Shown in pieces: positions 22,786 through 34,545 of a DNA stretch of 64,000 nucleotides. Source of the stretch: Schizophyllum amplum (Eukaryota; Basidiomycota; Agaricomycetes; Agaricales; Schizophyllaceae). Made by a program: the position numbers and the translations under genes. The DNA is taken from positions 124,001 to 188,000 of the forward strand of contig VDMD01000051.1 in the NCBI GenBank assembly GCA_007026445.1, given 5' to 3'. The first letter of the stretch is position 1, and every line of letters starts with the position of its first letter. The notes beneath the pieces were generated by a model. It did not search any database, had not been told where the DNA came from, and saw only the letters and a program-made list of their open reading frames with translations.

Positions 22786-24683
22786 ATGACTGCTCTTTTG
22801 CAAGTCGACGCAGACGTTTTGAGCTCTATTGTCAAGTCTCTGGCGAAGAGAGAGATTATGTCACTATCATCGACTTGCGTGCCATTGAGGAACGCCCTCC
22901 GCCCATCAGCCTTTGCATCGCTGATGTGGAAGCGAGGAGATCCTCCTCCACAGTCTGTATGGAATTTTGTCAGGTAAGTACGCACAAGAAGCGGCACGCC
23001 GTAGAACTAGATTGACGCCCGTACCTCAGGCACCTCTATGTCGAGACTGACACGGAAGACCTGACCACATACGACTTCTTTCAGGACCTCAGCGGCCTTG
23101 TTTCTATTCATATCCGTGGCGAGTACATCTCCGACAATCTTATGCATATTCTTTCCACCGCGACGCGCCTCCAGCTTCTCGATATGGCCTGTTTCCCCTG
23201 GAAAATGCCGGGAAGTTACATCCAATACGACCTCCTTCCTGGCTTCCCTCCACTTTCCTGTCAGCCGCGTTTCATCAAGTTCTGCTCTCGTCTCGAGATG
23301 ATATACTACGACAATGCACAATTATCGTGCGCAAGCAGGATGAGGGCGCTACGCTATGCACTGGCCACCCTCATAGAAGATATAGGCATAGACCACATTG
23401 AAGCCTTGGAGGTGTGCGTCGAAGCTCTCAGCCTGCCGTTCGCCGTGCCCTACACCTGGACGTCCCTCCGAAAGCTCGTTCTTACGGGATACTGGGTGCA
23501 CACATCGGATGACCGGGACGCGTACGAGGATCCGTTACTAGGCACACCTGCATCGATCTCGGATTCTCTGCACCTCGGTACACTGCTCCTTGCTGCGCCT
23601 CGCCTCCAAGTTCTTCACATACGGTGGAGAGTCCCTTACTGGCTTCCTAACACGAAATGTATCGTCTGGCCGGTGGACGAACAGCCTCCTTTATCCGGGA
23701 CGGCCATACCTCGACTGGAGATCCTTGAGTTATGCAACCCAACGGCGACGGATGGTATCCTCGCCCAGCTGCCGCCGTCACTCCGCTCGCTTGCGTTGCT
23801 AACGCATCCGCACGCAACGCAGAAGACGAGCGTTGCGAATGAATACGAGTTGTGGGAAGTGAACCCACAGTACCCGCATGCGAATGCCACCTTGACACCA
23901 GTCGAGCTCATGGGCGTTTTGTCCACGTCGCCACTCCCCGCGCTACGTGAGCTGCGGTTGTCCTTCCGCGGGCTCAAGGACATGCGACTTTTCGAATACA
24001 TCGCGGCGTCCTTTCAACAGCTCGAGGTATTGGAGTTCCATGCAGAAACGGGTCCAGAATGCATATGGACTGCAAAGGAACTGGTACGTGGCTCTTACTA
24101 ATATATTGCCTCCGCTTCGAACGAGCCACCTTCGGTCTCCGTCACCCTTCTCAATCTATTCTACAGGCGGATTGCGCTCATTTTCTTGCCCCACTGGTTC
24201 ACCTCCGTGTCCTGCGCATGAATACCTTCCGCAACATCTATCCCGACGATGAATGGGAGTTGGCAATGCAGGACGACACCGACAGAGATAGTTTCCTACG
24301 GTCCCCCGGGCTCTTGCCACGCATGACTGCCAGTCAAATTCTGTTTGGAGCTCATCATGCGGCAGACCAAATGTTACGGGATGGCCAAAGTGAAGATGAA
24401 GCCGGGGATACTGGAGGCGCGGAGGGCGACGTACGCGCTCGCTTTCCTAGCTTGCGTGAAGTATGGCTGCCGATCTCAACAGCTGTAGACCCGACGACAC
24501 GGTACACGTGGGTGAGCAGGATATGGCAAGTCTATCATGTTGATCGCGGCCGCGATGGGCGAGGGGACCTCCGCTTAGACTCTGGTCCTGAAATACTGTG
24601 AGTTGTCTAAGTCGTCACACTCTTGGTGTATGAAGCTGATTACTGATGCGTCGAGCAGAATGCTGGACGAACAGACGTATTAG
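22786..24683 (+). CDS. F-box/LRR-like paralog D
   Basis: Four exons, 22786-22973, 23030-24083, 24167-24597 and 24659-24683, give 565 residues. Exon 1 is the F-box (LLQVDADVLSSIVKSLAKRE, SSTCVPLRNAL). Exon 2 carries HLYVETDTED, DLSGLVSIHI, LQLLDMACFPW, IKFCSRLE, SLRKLVLTGYWVHTSDD, TATDGILAQLPPSLRSLALL, LRLSFRGLKDMRLFEYI and EFHAETGPECIW. Exon 3 has LRMNTFRNIY, an LFG motif and LREVWLPIST. The last exon encodes MLDEQTY. Skipping the GTGAGT donor at 24598 gives an immediate TGA, so the choice of splice site decides the last eight residues. It lies downstream of and divergent to the peptidase-like gene 1, an order repeated with paralog F. Confidence 0.85.
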
Positions 24684-24895
24684 TCGACTCCGATGAATGG
24701 CTTTCGCCGGTTTTGAAGGGAGTTCTTCGCGGCGCCAACGGGAGGAGGCAATACACATGAATTATGCCTACTGAATACGTACATGTACTGAAGGTAGTCG
24801 CTGACGAAAAGCTTGTACAAACCGCTCCGCCAGAAACCCCCGCAAGAAAGTGCCTGCAGTCGTACATGATGCAAGTCCACGCCCGCCTCTCCCAC
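24684..24895. other. convergent 3' gap between F-box D and MLKL-like gene 2
   Basis: 212 nt between two convergent stops. No feature was recognised. Confidence 0.35.
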
Positions 24896-26500
24896 TCACA
24901 ACAGCTGCAGCGCCCTCAACGCGCCCGGAATTTGTGACCCCTCCCCTTCCAACAGCGCCAACAGGCGCCCCTGAATATTCCCCGCCCGCGCCATGAACAA
25001 CCTCAGCTCCGCCAACTCCCGACAGATCTGCTCTTCCGTGTACCCCGCCCCGCCCTCGCTAACGGGCGTCCTCAGCCGAGCCATGATCCTGGCGATCTGC
25101 GCCGTAGTGAGGGTGACGGAAGTGTGTCGCCAGGCTGCGTCCTGGACGGCAGGCGGCAGCGCGCCGGAGGCCCACCCGGCTGCGGCGAAGGAGATGGGTG
25201 CAGCGTGCGTATCGGGTTGAGCTGAAGGTGGTTGGGTAGCTGAGGAAGGGCGGGCGCTGTCAGACGGGGGTGATGGCGCGAGACCCTTGGTGCGATACTG
25301 AGCGAGGCTCGCATCGAGCGTGCCAAGCGCGGACTGTCGCGAGCTGGAAGGTGTCATAGCGGGTGTCGAGCTGCACACCCGCGATAGGCCCGCGACGTGA
25401 GAGAGGATGATAAACTGAATAGAGTTCTATAGAGAAGGGGAATGTGTTAGTTTTTTTTAGAAAGAGCATCAGGTCGCGCGGCGCACCTGGAAGGAGATAT
25501 TGGCGGTGTGCAAGTCGGTCGTAAACCGGTCGATGCGGCGCGCATTCTTGTCACGGTCCATGTAGAGCTGCACGCGCGAATTCGCGTTCATGGTGATGAG
25601 GAATTGCTGTACTTCAATGAACATGCTGGATGCAAGCGTCAGTGAAAGAAAATAAGGGGTCATTAAACGAAGAGGCGCGAAGACATGAACCGGATTCTGA
25701 GCCTTCGGGAGAATTGCTGGAACCTTTGGGAGAAACGTACGCACCTTACGACCTTCTGCATTGGCACGGCTACGCTCTGCGCGGTTTTCTCGTCCAGGTC
25801 CGCCAAGTGCTCACGCAGGCTGATCAAGAACGAGGCGCAGGCCTCAGCGAGACGGTAGCAGCTGCCCCAGTTATCCTAAAATCGAATACAGTCAGCATTC
25901 AAACGAGGCGAAGAGGTTAGTATACGCACGTTCACGCGCTGAATCTCGCCCCAAATCGCGATGATAGTATGCGCGACCTCCGCAATGCCTGGAATGGGGA
26001 CGAGCTTGAGCAGGTCCTCGGAAAGGACGAGCGCCTTCTTCGTTAGGCCGGGAGCGCGCTCGAGGAACTTGTCGAGGGACTGCCGGATGCGTGCCTCCGC
26101 AGCGCGGGAAGAAGACGTCCTTCCTGCTCTTGCCCGGCTCCTTGTCCTTGCCTACCTCCTTGTCTTTACCCAGCACCTTAGCATTGCTCGACTCCTTCAT
26201 CCGACCCAGCCCCTCTCCCTCGCTAGCCTCCTCATCGCTAAAGAGCGAATCCTTGCTCGCGCTCGGTGGGAGGCCAGGCACTTCCGACCCACCCCGCTTC
26301 GACTTGGACATCGACATGGGCGTGAGCAAGCGCGCGGCGCCGGAGAACGACTTGCTGAGAGAAGGCGGGTTAGGGGAGGACTTGCCTCGCGGGCGGGTGG
26401 GCGTGGTCTTCATGGTGGACGTCGCGCGCTCGTCGGGGACGGCGGACGTGGTCTGACCGCGCAGCCGCCCGGTGCTGGTGCTCTCAGAAATGCTGGACAT
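24896..26500 (-). CDS. MLKL-type four-helix-bundle protein 2
   Basis: Five exons, 26500-26156, 26094-25930, 25875-25745, 25625-25487 and 25426-24896, join to 436 residues. The first intron (61 nt, GTAGGC donor) is the least certain, but it is needed to link the N-terminal frame to the bundle. Residues 1-115 are Ser/Lys-rich and disordered. Residues ~116-265 form the MLKL_NTD-like bundle: IRQSLDKFLERAPGL, LLKLVPIPGIAEVAHTII, WGSCYRLAEACASFL, FIEVQQFLITMNAN, RIDRFTTDLHTANISFQ. The C-terminal half ends in the module AQIARIMARLR then ELAELRLFMARAGNIQGRL and LALLEGEGSQIPGALRALQLL, clearly related to the end of the protein at 7535-9168. No kinase or NLR domain is present. The membrane or cell-death role known for MLKL bundles is only a hypothesis here. 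Confidence 0.72.
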
Positions 26501-27233
26501 AGTGACGCAGGCGGGCTGATTGGTGAGGCGGGTGGTGCTCGATTGAGTGGCTGGGCGAGTCCGTCAAGGCTGATGATGCTGAAGAAAGGCGATGCAGAAG
26601 AAAGATGGTATAGAACGAATAGTTATGTAGACGGAAAATAGCGAGATGGGGGATAATATGTGCGGCACTGGGCTCAAGAGAGGGAGAGGCAACAATGCTT
26701 TACAACCTTGATGATTTAGACGCGTTCCGGAAGCTCGGCGCGCTCAGGAGGCAGTCGTGTCGAATAGCCTCCATAACGCGAGGGGGGCCAGCGCGCGTAA
26801 TAACCTCCGCGAATGATCGACGGCGGATGTGCATGTCATGGGATTGTGTCGAAAGGCGGTGCACAGAAGTCCACGGTCCCGGAGACGATGACAGGACGAT
26901 GCCTGCATTTCACGGAAGACAACGAGAATACGACCATGTCTCGGCCGTTCGAAGGACCGGTAGGTAGGCGAGTGGTCCGGCCCAAACGGTACATGGGTCC
27001 TTGTCGTCCAGGTGGGCAGGGTACAGCGCTCACGTGTACGTTGGAATGGAAGACGGCTCGTGGTAGTTGTGTGCTTCTCCCGACTTGAGACTCGCGATTG
27101 ACAAAAGATAGAAGGATCACTTCATCGCTGTATAGACCTTCACATGTCGCAATTCCTGGATGGATACATGACTGCCCCTGGATGGGCACCCGTCGCGCTC
27201 CAAACGTGTACATTGTCGGGCACAGAACGCGTC
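26501..27233. other. 733 nt intergenic gap
   Basis: Upstream of MLKL-like gene 2 and downstream of the hydrolase gene. Short ORFs here are not supported by codon use or homology. No repeat was seen. Confidence 0.4.
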
Positions 27234-28877
27234 CTATACCGGTACATGCCGCGCCAAAAAGTCTATCTGCGCCTGCAGCGCGGCCTCGTAGTGCTTCTCA
27301 AAGGGATAGATCTCGAAGTGGGCCGCTGAAGGGTGAGGTGAGTGGGAGTAACAGGATGCGAAACTGGGCCGAACAAATCGGCGGGACGTGAAGAGGAACC
27401 GGGCGCGTAGAGGAGTTGGACTTGCAGAGAAACCCGGCGTATAGAAGCCTCACGTACCTCCAGCAAACTCAACCAGCTCCACCGTCTCCCCCGCCCCCGC
27501 GACAGCACGAGCGCCCGCCACCGGACACTCCTCGTCCTCCGTCGGCGCCAGCACAAGCGTCGGGCAGGTGATCTGCGCGGCGGCGGCGCGCGGCTTGTAG
27601 AAGAGCGTGCTGAGGAGGCAGCTGGCGTTAATCTGGGGCGGTCGTTAGCGGGTTAAGCAGGGTGAGGGATGAACGATGCTATGCTGCAAATCCACCTTCA
27701 ACCCCCCTGGTAAAACAAGCCACCCAGTCAGATAGAAATATTCACCTCATTCACCCAATCGCTGCGCACGAAAGCGTCAGTTCATGCCATACTCGAGTAA
27801 ACCACATTCCAATAAACAGCCTCCGACGCGCCACGCTCCAACAAATCACGCTCCAATATGCCACTCCAACAAATCACTCCGACAACAAAGCACCCTCCGA
27901 ACATGGAAACCACAACGCCACATACCTATCCTCGCCTTGCCTCGCCCGAATCCCCGCCTCCGCGCTAGGCGTCGTGAGCCCCGCACACGAGCCCGGCGGG
28001 CCAGCGGCGGGCATGTAGAGCGGCCCGAGGGCGGGAACACGGAGGAAACCGAGCCCGAAGCCCAAGAGACCGAGCCCGACGTCCACGAGGCCCAACGTGG
28101 CGTTGAACGCACCGAGCCCGACATCCAAGAAGCCGAGCGCGGTCGTTTTGAGGAGGCTGAGCGGGTGCACGGTAGGAATGGTGCCGGTGTAGGGGCATTG
28201 GGCGATGGCGGCGGCGGGGTTGGTGGCGAGCTGCGAAAGGGTGAGATGTACAGGAATGATGAGGGTGAGATGCGAAGGTTTAGATGAGCATGTGGGTCCT
28301 GGAGACCAAGAGTTCGTTCAGGCTCACGTCGCTGGCTATGGTGATAGCGTGGCCACCTGTGGATACGGAGCAAGGTGAGATGGAAAGAAGTAGAAGGAAC
28401 AGCTATCGTACCGCCAAAACTGGTCCCCCATACGACGACGCGCTGCGCGTCGAACTGGGGCTGCTGGCGCGCCCACTTGATGACCGTACGAAAGTCCTCC
28501 ACTTGCTCGGCAGGGAGCAAGATGTGACGCGGCGTGCCGTCTGCGTATTCACTGTGTGAGATGATGCAGGTGCGCAGAATATGGCTAGACGCACCAGATG
28601 CGCCCCAGCGCCTATAGTCAAACACCACGACCGCGTATCCACGCGCGGCGAAAATCTCGGCGTACACAGACAAGCCCATACGCTTCGTGCAGCTCCAGCC
28701 ATGGGCCCTAAGAGCGTGTCGGCCTTTGCGGCTCATCTCTTTCGGGACAAGCACGCACATCACGATGACCGGCAGTGCGCGATCCCCCTGGTGCTGCGGC
28801 GCGTACAGCCAGGCGTCGAGCGCCCAGCCGGGCATAGCCGATGGTATGCTGATATCAGTACGCGTAAAGCTGGCCAT
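27234..28877 (-). CDS. alpha/beta hydrolase (Xaa-Pro peptidase C-like / dienelactone hydrolase-like)
   Basis: Eight exons splice in frame (28877-28759, 28707-28595, 28540-28412, 28356-28328, 28230-27926, 27761-27746, 27632-27458, 27325-27234) to 325 residues. Exon 6 is only 16 nt, and without it the frame is lost. Fold markers are PVIVMAHGW (oxyanion region), GYAVVVFDYRRWGAS, DGTPRHILLPAEQVEDFRTVI, the nucleophile elbow VVVWGTSFGGGHAI (Ser), the acidic residue near TLVLAPTEDEECPV and the catalytic His in AAHFEIYPFEKHYE. This matches a fungal family annotated as alpha/beta hydrolases with xenobiotic- or polyketide-linked roles. The substrate is unknown. A hydrophobic Gly/Leu segment (GLGLLGFGLGFL) lies mid-protein. 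All catalytic residues appear present. Confidence 0.83.
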
Positions 28878-31800
28878 GGTATCTCGATCAGGATGCGAGG
28901 GTTGGGAGGAAGTCGTGGGCTAGCTGGTTCTTCGCTGATTCACGGTCACAGGTTCGGAGACAGGGCGAGGATGGCGGAAGCTGGTGGTGCTCCTGCGCTG
29001 GTCTCCCGAGTCCATAACAGTTTATCCGTCAGGCTGAAATCACAGAGATGGGTATAGAGCAATGCGACGTAGGACATCAGATTCACTAAAAGTATCTCTG
29101 CACACTGCCAGTGAAAGTCAGAAGAAAGCAAGACTCATCGGCCCGGACTCCGAAGACGATTGTGGCGCTGCGGCGCGGCCTTTGCCGGCGGTGGTGACCC
29201 AAGTTGATTTCCAGTCACTGCACTTGACCTTCAAAGGACCGGCGGTCGTCTGGCTTAATAACACAATGTCAATCATCACTGATAACATAGACATCCTCTG
29301 CTGTCTTACTAGCCTTCTTTCATCTAAGGACGTGATTTCATCAGGAAAATGACGACTGTGTTATAACACGGAATAGGCTGGCCAGTCGAATAGCGCGTTA
29401 TGCCAGGCCGGGTCTAAGGATATAATGCCTCATCCCGTGGCATAACATCCGGCAACGCGCTATACAACGCCCGCCTGTATAGTGTTGCATGCTATACGAC
29501 CCGGGAACGCGTCATGCCATAGGGCAGACTTCTTAGCGCCTAATCACTGGCCATTCCATGGCTCAGCCACCGTCGAATTCTCGGACGCGCGCGCGGGGCC
29601 AGCTTACGCGCCATGTGTAACACTTATGCAATATATATGTGCACACTTAGTGCACACCTCGTACATGATCAAGTCAGGACTGCTTTTCAAGAGATCTCCA
29701 TTGTCGAAACTGAGTAAAAGAAGTTCGAAGGAGGTGTCGAAAGGAAAGTCGTGACCGTAAGATGGCCTTGTGGGCACTCCTGGAAATCGTCTCCGCCATC
29801 AAGCCTTGCAGCTTGCAAACTTGCGAGCAAAATAGAACACGCCCACGTCGTAGACTGAGCGGAAGCCAAATCATAGTGCAAGGTAGCACCTAGTGCGGAT
29901 ACGGCAGGGATAGGGAGGGCATGTACGTATGATGCCCTTCAGGAGCGTAGGGACGCTGGGGACACCTTGGTTAGACTTCGGAAGGATGCCTCTCAGCAGG
30001 GGAACACACCTACCTCGAACTGCAAGGTCAATTTCGAGCCGCACGCAAAGTCAGGTCCAGGCTACGGCGATGCTTGGTCATTCCTTATGAAAGTAGTGTC
30101 GCTGCCATCTTGCAGTCAGCTTGAGAGGAGGCCGCGCAAGGATCGCTCGAGATTCCGTGTGGCCGCAGCTTGCTACGTATTCCGTGGCGCAGCTAGCAGA
30201 GGTGTCGATGACATTGATCGTCAAGCTGAGGCCAGCGCGGATCAATTTTCGGCAAGTGCCGAAAGCAGTATTTGTAAGCGACCGTTCCGCGAACGCAACT
30301 CGTCATTGACCACCACTGCGCCGCTGCCACCACCACTGCCGCGCTGCTCAGCATCCCCGTGCTGACCTCGGCGCCGCCGCCGGTGCTGGCACTGGCGCTG
30401 GCGCTGCTGTCATCCTCGCGCTCACGTCAAGTAAGCCACCGTCGCGCTATCGTTCGACTCCATCATGCTCAGAGTGTATGGCGGCTGCGCGCTGGCTCAA
30501 CCCCAGTGAGAAACGCATCTAGCCAACTCGACCGGCATGCATCCCTTTCTAGGATTTATTCTCAAATCTATCCGTGTCGATGCCCTTCGACTGTTGCTAA
30601 AGTTAGCTGTTTCGGACGGAGTTTCTCGGCGTGAGAAGATGTCTTCTTCAATATTCTTGTGTCTCGTGCTCTTTCGAAAGACGCGGAATGAGTGAACTTT
30701 GCGCGGGAAAGTTGTGATTCTAGTGCTCTCTCGACGCTAAGTCCCTCGTGGGAAAGTGGACTTGCCAAACAAATCCGCCGACGCGTCCCGCTCACATCTT
30801 CTTCCTTACCGTCATGTTCCTTCGCGTCGTCGCACGGAGCCCTTCGCAGGTGCCACCGTCGTGTCCCGTTCTCACAGCGCTGCCCATGTCAGCCTCACAC
30901 GCATAGCGACACCCCTCGTCGCTGCTCATTGTCCTTGGTCAATGCCGCTGGGGACGTCGCCCCCCCTTCCCCCCGTCGTCGCGCTCGTCGCCAATCGAGG
31001 TCACCCTCCTTGCTCACCGTCATTGAGCGTGCTGCCTTCTGGAGCGCTATGCCTGCGTCCCTTTCGTCCCGCCGCTCAACAGCGAGCGCGTGCTAGGCGT
31101 GGGGCGAATGCGGCATTTCGCTTCCTTGCTGCTGTCGAAGCGGCAACAACGTAGGCGCTCGGACAACCCACAAGCGGCGGGACAGGTGCAGTGGGAGCTG
31201 TGCTGTGGACGTATGGCCTCATGTCCCAGGCTCTCGGTGAGTCCGAGAGCGCCGTATCATCATACAGTACTGACAACCTCTCGTAGTTGAACCCGACGCC
31301 GATCAGGACATTATGCACTCCGTACGTCGTATGCTAGATTCCCGGCTTGTAGACATACTGACCACGATATGTAGGTGCTTTTCCATGACACTCGCAAGAT
31401 GGTTCCTTCTGCCAGCGTGCTACACATGCCCAAGTTCCCCATTTCTTCAGTATACTACACCCTCGTTAGCACGTACTTTGTCTGTAGTAGAGAAATGAAT
31501 GAAATCGCTTGACTACACGATTTGTGATATGAATGGGCCAATCGACTGGAATATAGGAAAATGCAAGCTCGGAGAAGCCCCGGAGTTCTGAATTGATGCG
31601 ACTAGATGTCGGTCGACGGGAGTTGAGGTCGCTCGAGAAATTCTATCCGTTTCAGACCCACTTAGACCACAATATAGCCGCTAGATTGAGGTCGACAGAG
31701 GTCGACAGGACCAGATGCGTTTCTCACTGGGGCTCAACAGCCGCCTTCCCCGACCAGAACTGGCTGCTGGTGAGTGCTGCCACGACCCATGCAACGTGAC

Positions 31801-32457
31801 GCTGATGCCTAGGCAGTGCCGATATCTGTTTCCAGGTTCATGATCCCTACCGTGCATCGCCGTGCTCCATGTCACCCTGATCAAACCTGTTGGTCCCTAC
31901 TCCGCACCTCCTCCTGCCTTAGCTGTCCTCAACTGTGTGTACGCCCACCTCCCCTCCGCCCCATCTTCTATTAGAATCGATTCGCCTGGCCTCGTGAGTG
32001 CTTCCTTAATGTGCGTGGGACCTGCGCTTATCGTCCTTTTGTAGCATGGTTTTCGATGTTGCATGCTCGAAGCCGCTCGCCCATGTATGCTTGTATGTTC
32101 GGTGTAGAGTATTGCTCCTATGCATCAGCTTGTCGATACATATAGACTACTTGCCAATGCAATATCTTTTCCTGCATGTTTTCGATGGTCAAAGAGTCGA
32201 GTTCAGCGTGCAACAAGCTATAAGCACATTTAGGCGGTAATATTGTACGGTATAGGTGGCACTGGGAGGTCTTATGAAAGGCGGCGCGCGATGAAATGGC
32301 ACGACGCAAGCCCAGGCGCGCGATGTTATGACATGATAAACTGCCTTATAGCTGTTGTACCCACACACACTTTGTGGTATAACAGTGCCGAAATCTCATA
32401 GCACATATCGGGATTATAACGCGGTATTGTACGAAATAATGGGGGGTGCATTTTTTC
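28878..32457. other. 3.6 kb gene-poor region with inverted repeats at its ends
   Basis: No ORF in this stretch shows family motifs, and frames are short on both strands. The left part (29340-29530) and right part (32225-32450) are rich in TATAAC/GTTATA words and short inverted repeats such as GCGTTATGCCA with TGGCATAAC. The right part ends where F-box E begins abruptly. This may be a decayed mobile element, but no transposase, integrase or reverse transcriptase was found. Confidence 0.4.
29340..29530. repeat. cluster of short inverted repeats
   Basis: Contains GCGCGTTATGCCA, GTGGCATAAC, AACGCGCTATACAAC and GTATAGTGTTGCATGCTATAC, which pair with one another or fold on themselves. No coding capacity. 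Confidence 0.45.
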
Positions 32458-32460
32458 TGA

Positions 32461-34304
32461 AGTTCCCTCTCGTCAACCTCTAGCCAGCTGCGCCGTCTCT
32501 TGCGTCCGTCCCTCTTTTCGACATATCGTTGGGATCGCAAAAACAGACCTCCCAAGACCGTAAGACGCTACATAAGGTGTGTCATAAGTACCCGTTGCAA
32601 CTGATGCTGACGCATGATTGTAGGCACCTTTATGTGTGTGCCCTCGTTGACGAAGACGACGCTCTGGATGACTTCCTCGACGACTTCGACGCAAATGGAC
32701 TGTTATCCCTTCATATTTGTGCTGAAAACATACGGGATAGCGTACATGATTTTCTCGCGACCGTCACGGGGCTCCGGACCTTGGACCTTGCCCAACTGTG
32801 CTGGAAGATCCCCGAAGGCGTCGAACCATTGTCGATGACCTGCGATCCCCTTCCCGCCTTCCCTGCCATGTCCTGTCAACCTCGCATTCTCAAATTCTGC
32901 TCACGCTTCGCCCGAACATACGACTCTCGCGGGTGTGTGAGCAGAATGCACGCCACGCGTTCTTCTTTCGCTACGCTTCTTGCACAGCTCGATGTCTCGC
33001 AGATCGAGGGTCTCGAGATCGGTGCCGAAGCGCTTAGTCTGCCCATTGCATCAGCGTACACGTGGTCGTCGCTGCGCGAGCTTGTCATCACAGGGTACTG
33101 GATGCACCCACACGACGATCCTGGCACATTTCAGGACCCACGTTCGCGTACCCCGGCATCGATACACGCACATGTGCACATTGGGACGCTCCTTGTCGCT
33201 GCCCCGCGGCTTCTCATCCTCCGTATCCACTGCAGATACAACACCTCATCTCCTCACCCTTACTGCGTGGTGTGGCCAGGAGACGACTCCACTACACACC
33301 AAGGGACGGGCATACGCACTCTCGATACATTCGAGCTTTACAACCCAACCGCGATGGATGGCGTATATGCTCAACTGCCCCCGACTCTGCGCACTCTATC
33401 TCTTCTCAGTCAGCCCCACTGCACAAGCCGGACGACCGAAAGTCGCTTCACCACGACGCTGCGAGCAAACGAGACTGACTTTGCGCGCGGCGTGCTGACA
33501 CCAGCCGCGCTGATGCGCATGCTGTCAGCAACTGCGCTGCCAGACCTGCGCGATCTACGTCTCTCTTTCCGCGACCTCACGGACATGCGCCTTTGCGAGT
33601 TCATCGCAGACTCGTTCCCGCGACTCGAGTTCCTCGAGCTTCACGCCGAGGCCGGGGCGCAGGTTCTTTGGCGGGCGCCCGAGCTGGTACGCGTTCATCA
33701 TACCCTCTTGAGCTTGACCAATGTCTTCTTCCAGAGCGCTTGTGCCCGCGCCCTCGTCCCGCTCGTCCACCTCCAAAATCTCCGTCTAAACACTTTCCGC
33801 TCCGCGCTGTCTGTGGAGAGGTGGCAGTGGGTCCAGAGGCGGGATCCCGACGAGTCGCCGGAGCAGCGCGCACGCGAGGGCATCGCGCTGCCTGACATCA
33901 TCTCAGCGCTTTTTGGGCGGCACGAGGGCGACTCGACTGACGGTCGCGGTGGCGGGACAATAGAGTCCACTGAAGATACCTCTGCAGGTGAAATGCACGG
34001 TGATATGTGCCGTCGCTGGCCCGCGCTTCGCGAGATATGGCTACCCCAAACAGTGACCCACGTCGGACGCTACAATATGTCCACCTCGCACCGCGAGTGG
34101 GGGGTTTACAGCGTCCATCGCAACGGCGACGGATCTATGGGTCTTCACAAGTCTGGTTCCAACGTGCCGTGAGTTATACGGCCTCCTCATGCGCAAATTA
34201 CTGATTATTCGGTGGGCAGGATCGAAGAGGACGATGCTTCCCGTAGCCAGAAGGCGTTCGGCCCTTCCGGGACTGAATTTATAGCTTACGCCTCATATGC
34301 GTGA
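32461..34304 (+). CDS. F-box/LRR-like paralog E, 5'-truncated (probable pseudogene)
   Basis: Exons 2-4 are intact (32624-33686, 33735-34168, 34220-34304) and a partial exon 1 (32461-32576) splices to them in the family phase. Exon 1 begins only at SSLSSTSSQLRRLLRPSLF. An in-frame TGA at 32458 and unrelated A/T-rich DNA replace the first ~26 residues of the F-box, and no start codon is left in that frame. Downstream the family landmarks are all present: HLYVCALVDEDDA, LRTLDLAQLCW, SLRELVITGYWMHPHDDP, TAMDGVYAQLPPTLRTLSLL, LRLSFRDLTDMRLCEFI, ELHAEAGAQVLW, LRLNTFRSALSVE, LREIWLPQTV, and the tail IEEDDASRSQKAFG. Closest to H by eye. It may be a recent pseudogene, or may use an unseen upstream exon. 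Confidence 0.65.
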
Positions 34305-34490
34305 TCTTGTAATTGTCTGTGGTTCGAGATATCAGGGCAAGGGATGAAGGAGGTCAATCGGTAGCACCGCTAGCTCCAGCAGTGCTGATGAGGCGCCTAC
34401 TTCAACGCTTCCTATCTTGTCAATCGATTGATGTTTTTATAGATTTCGTCTCAGTGACGTGAGCGTCCCCGCTCGATTCTAGGCCGCTTT
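34262..34490. repeat. duplicated F-box 3'-end and promoter block (copy next to SH3-2)
   Basis: Matches 42396-42617 between F-box F and G. Shared words include GACTGAATTTATAGCT (GACCGAATTTAAAGCT in the other), GTGCTGATGAGGCGCCT, CTTCCTATCTTGTCAAT, AGTGACGTGA and GTCCCCGCTC. In the F-G interval this block leads into the start of F-box G. Here it leads into the SH3 copy instead. Confidence 0.75.
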
Positions 34491-34545
34491 ATTGACGCCC
34501 GGTCCGTGGCCTTTGAACGAATCACACCGCTTTACACGCCCACGC

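Noticed and set aside
30300..31160. Possible Ser/Ala-rich coding stretch in the gene-poor region
   Set aside because: Several overlapping frames of equal length with no conserved motif or splice-supported extension; not distinguishable from GC-rich non-coding DNA.
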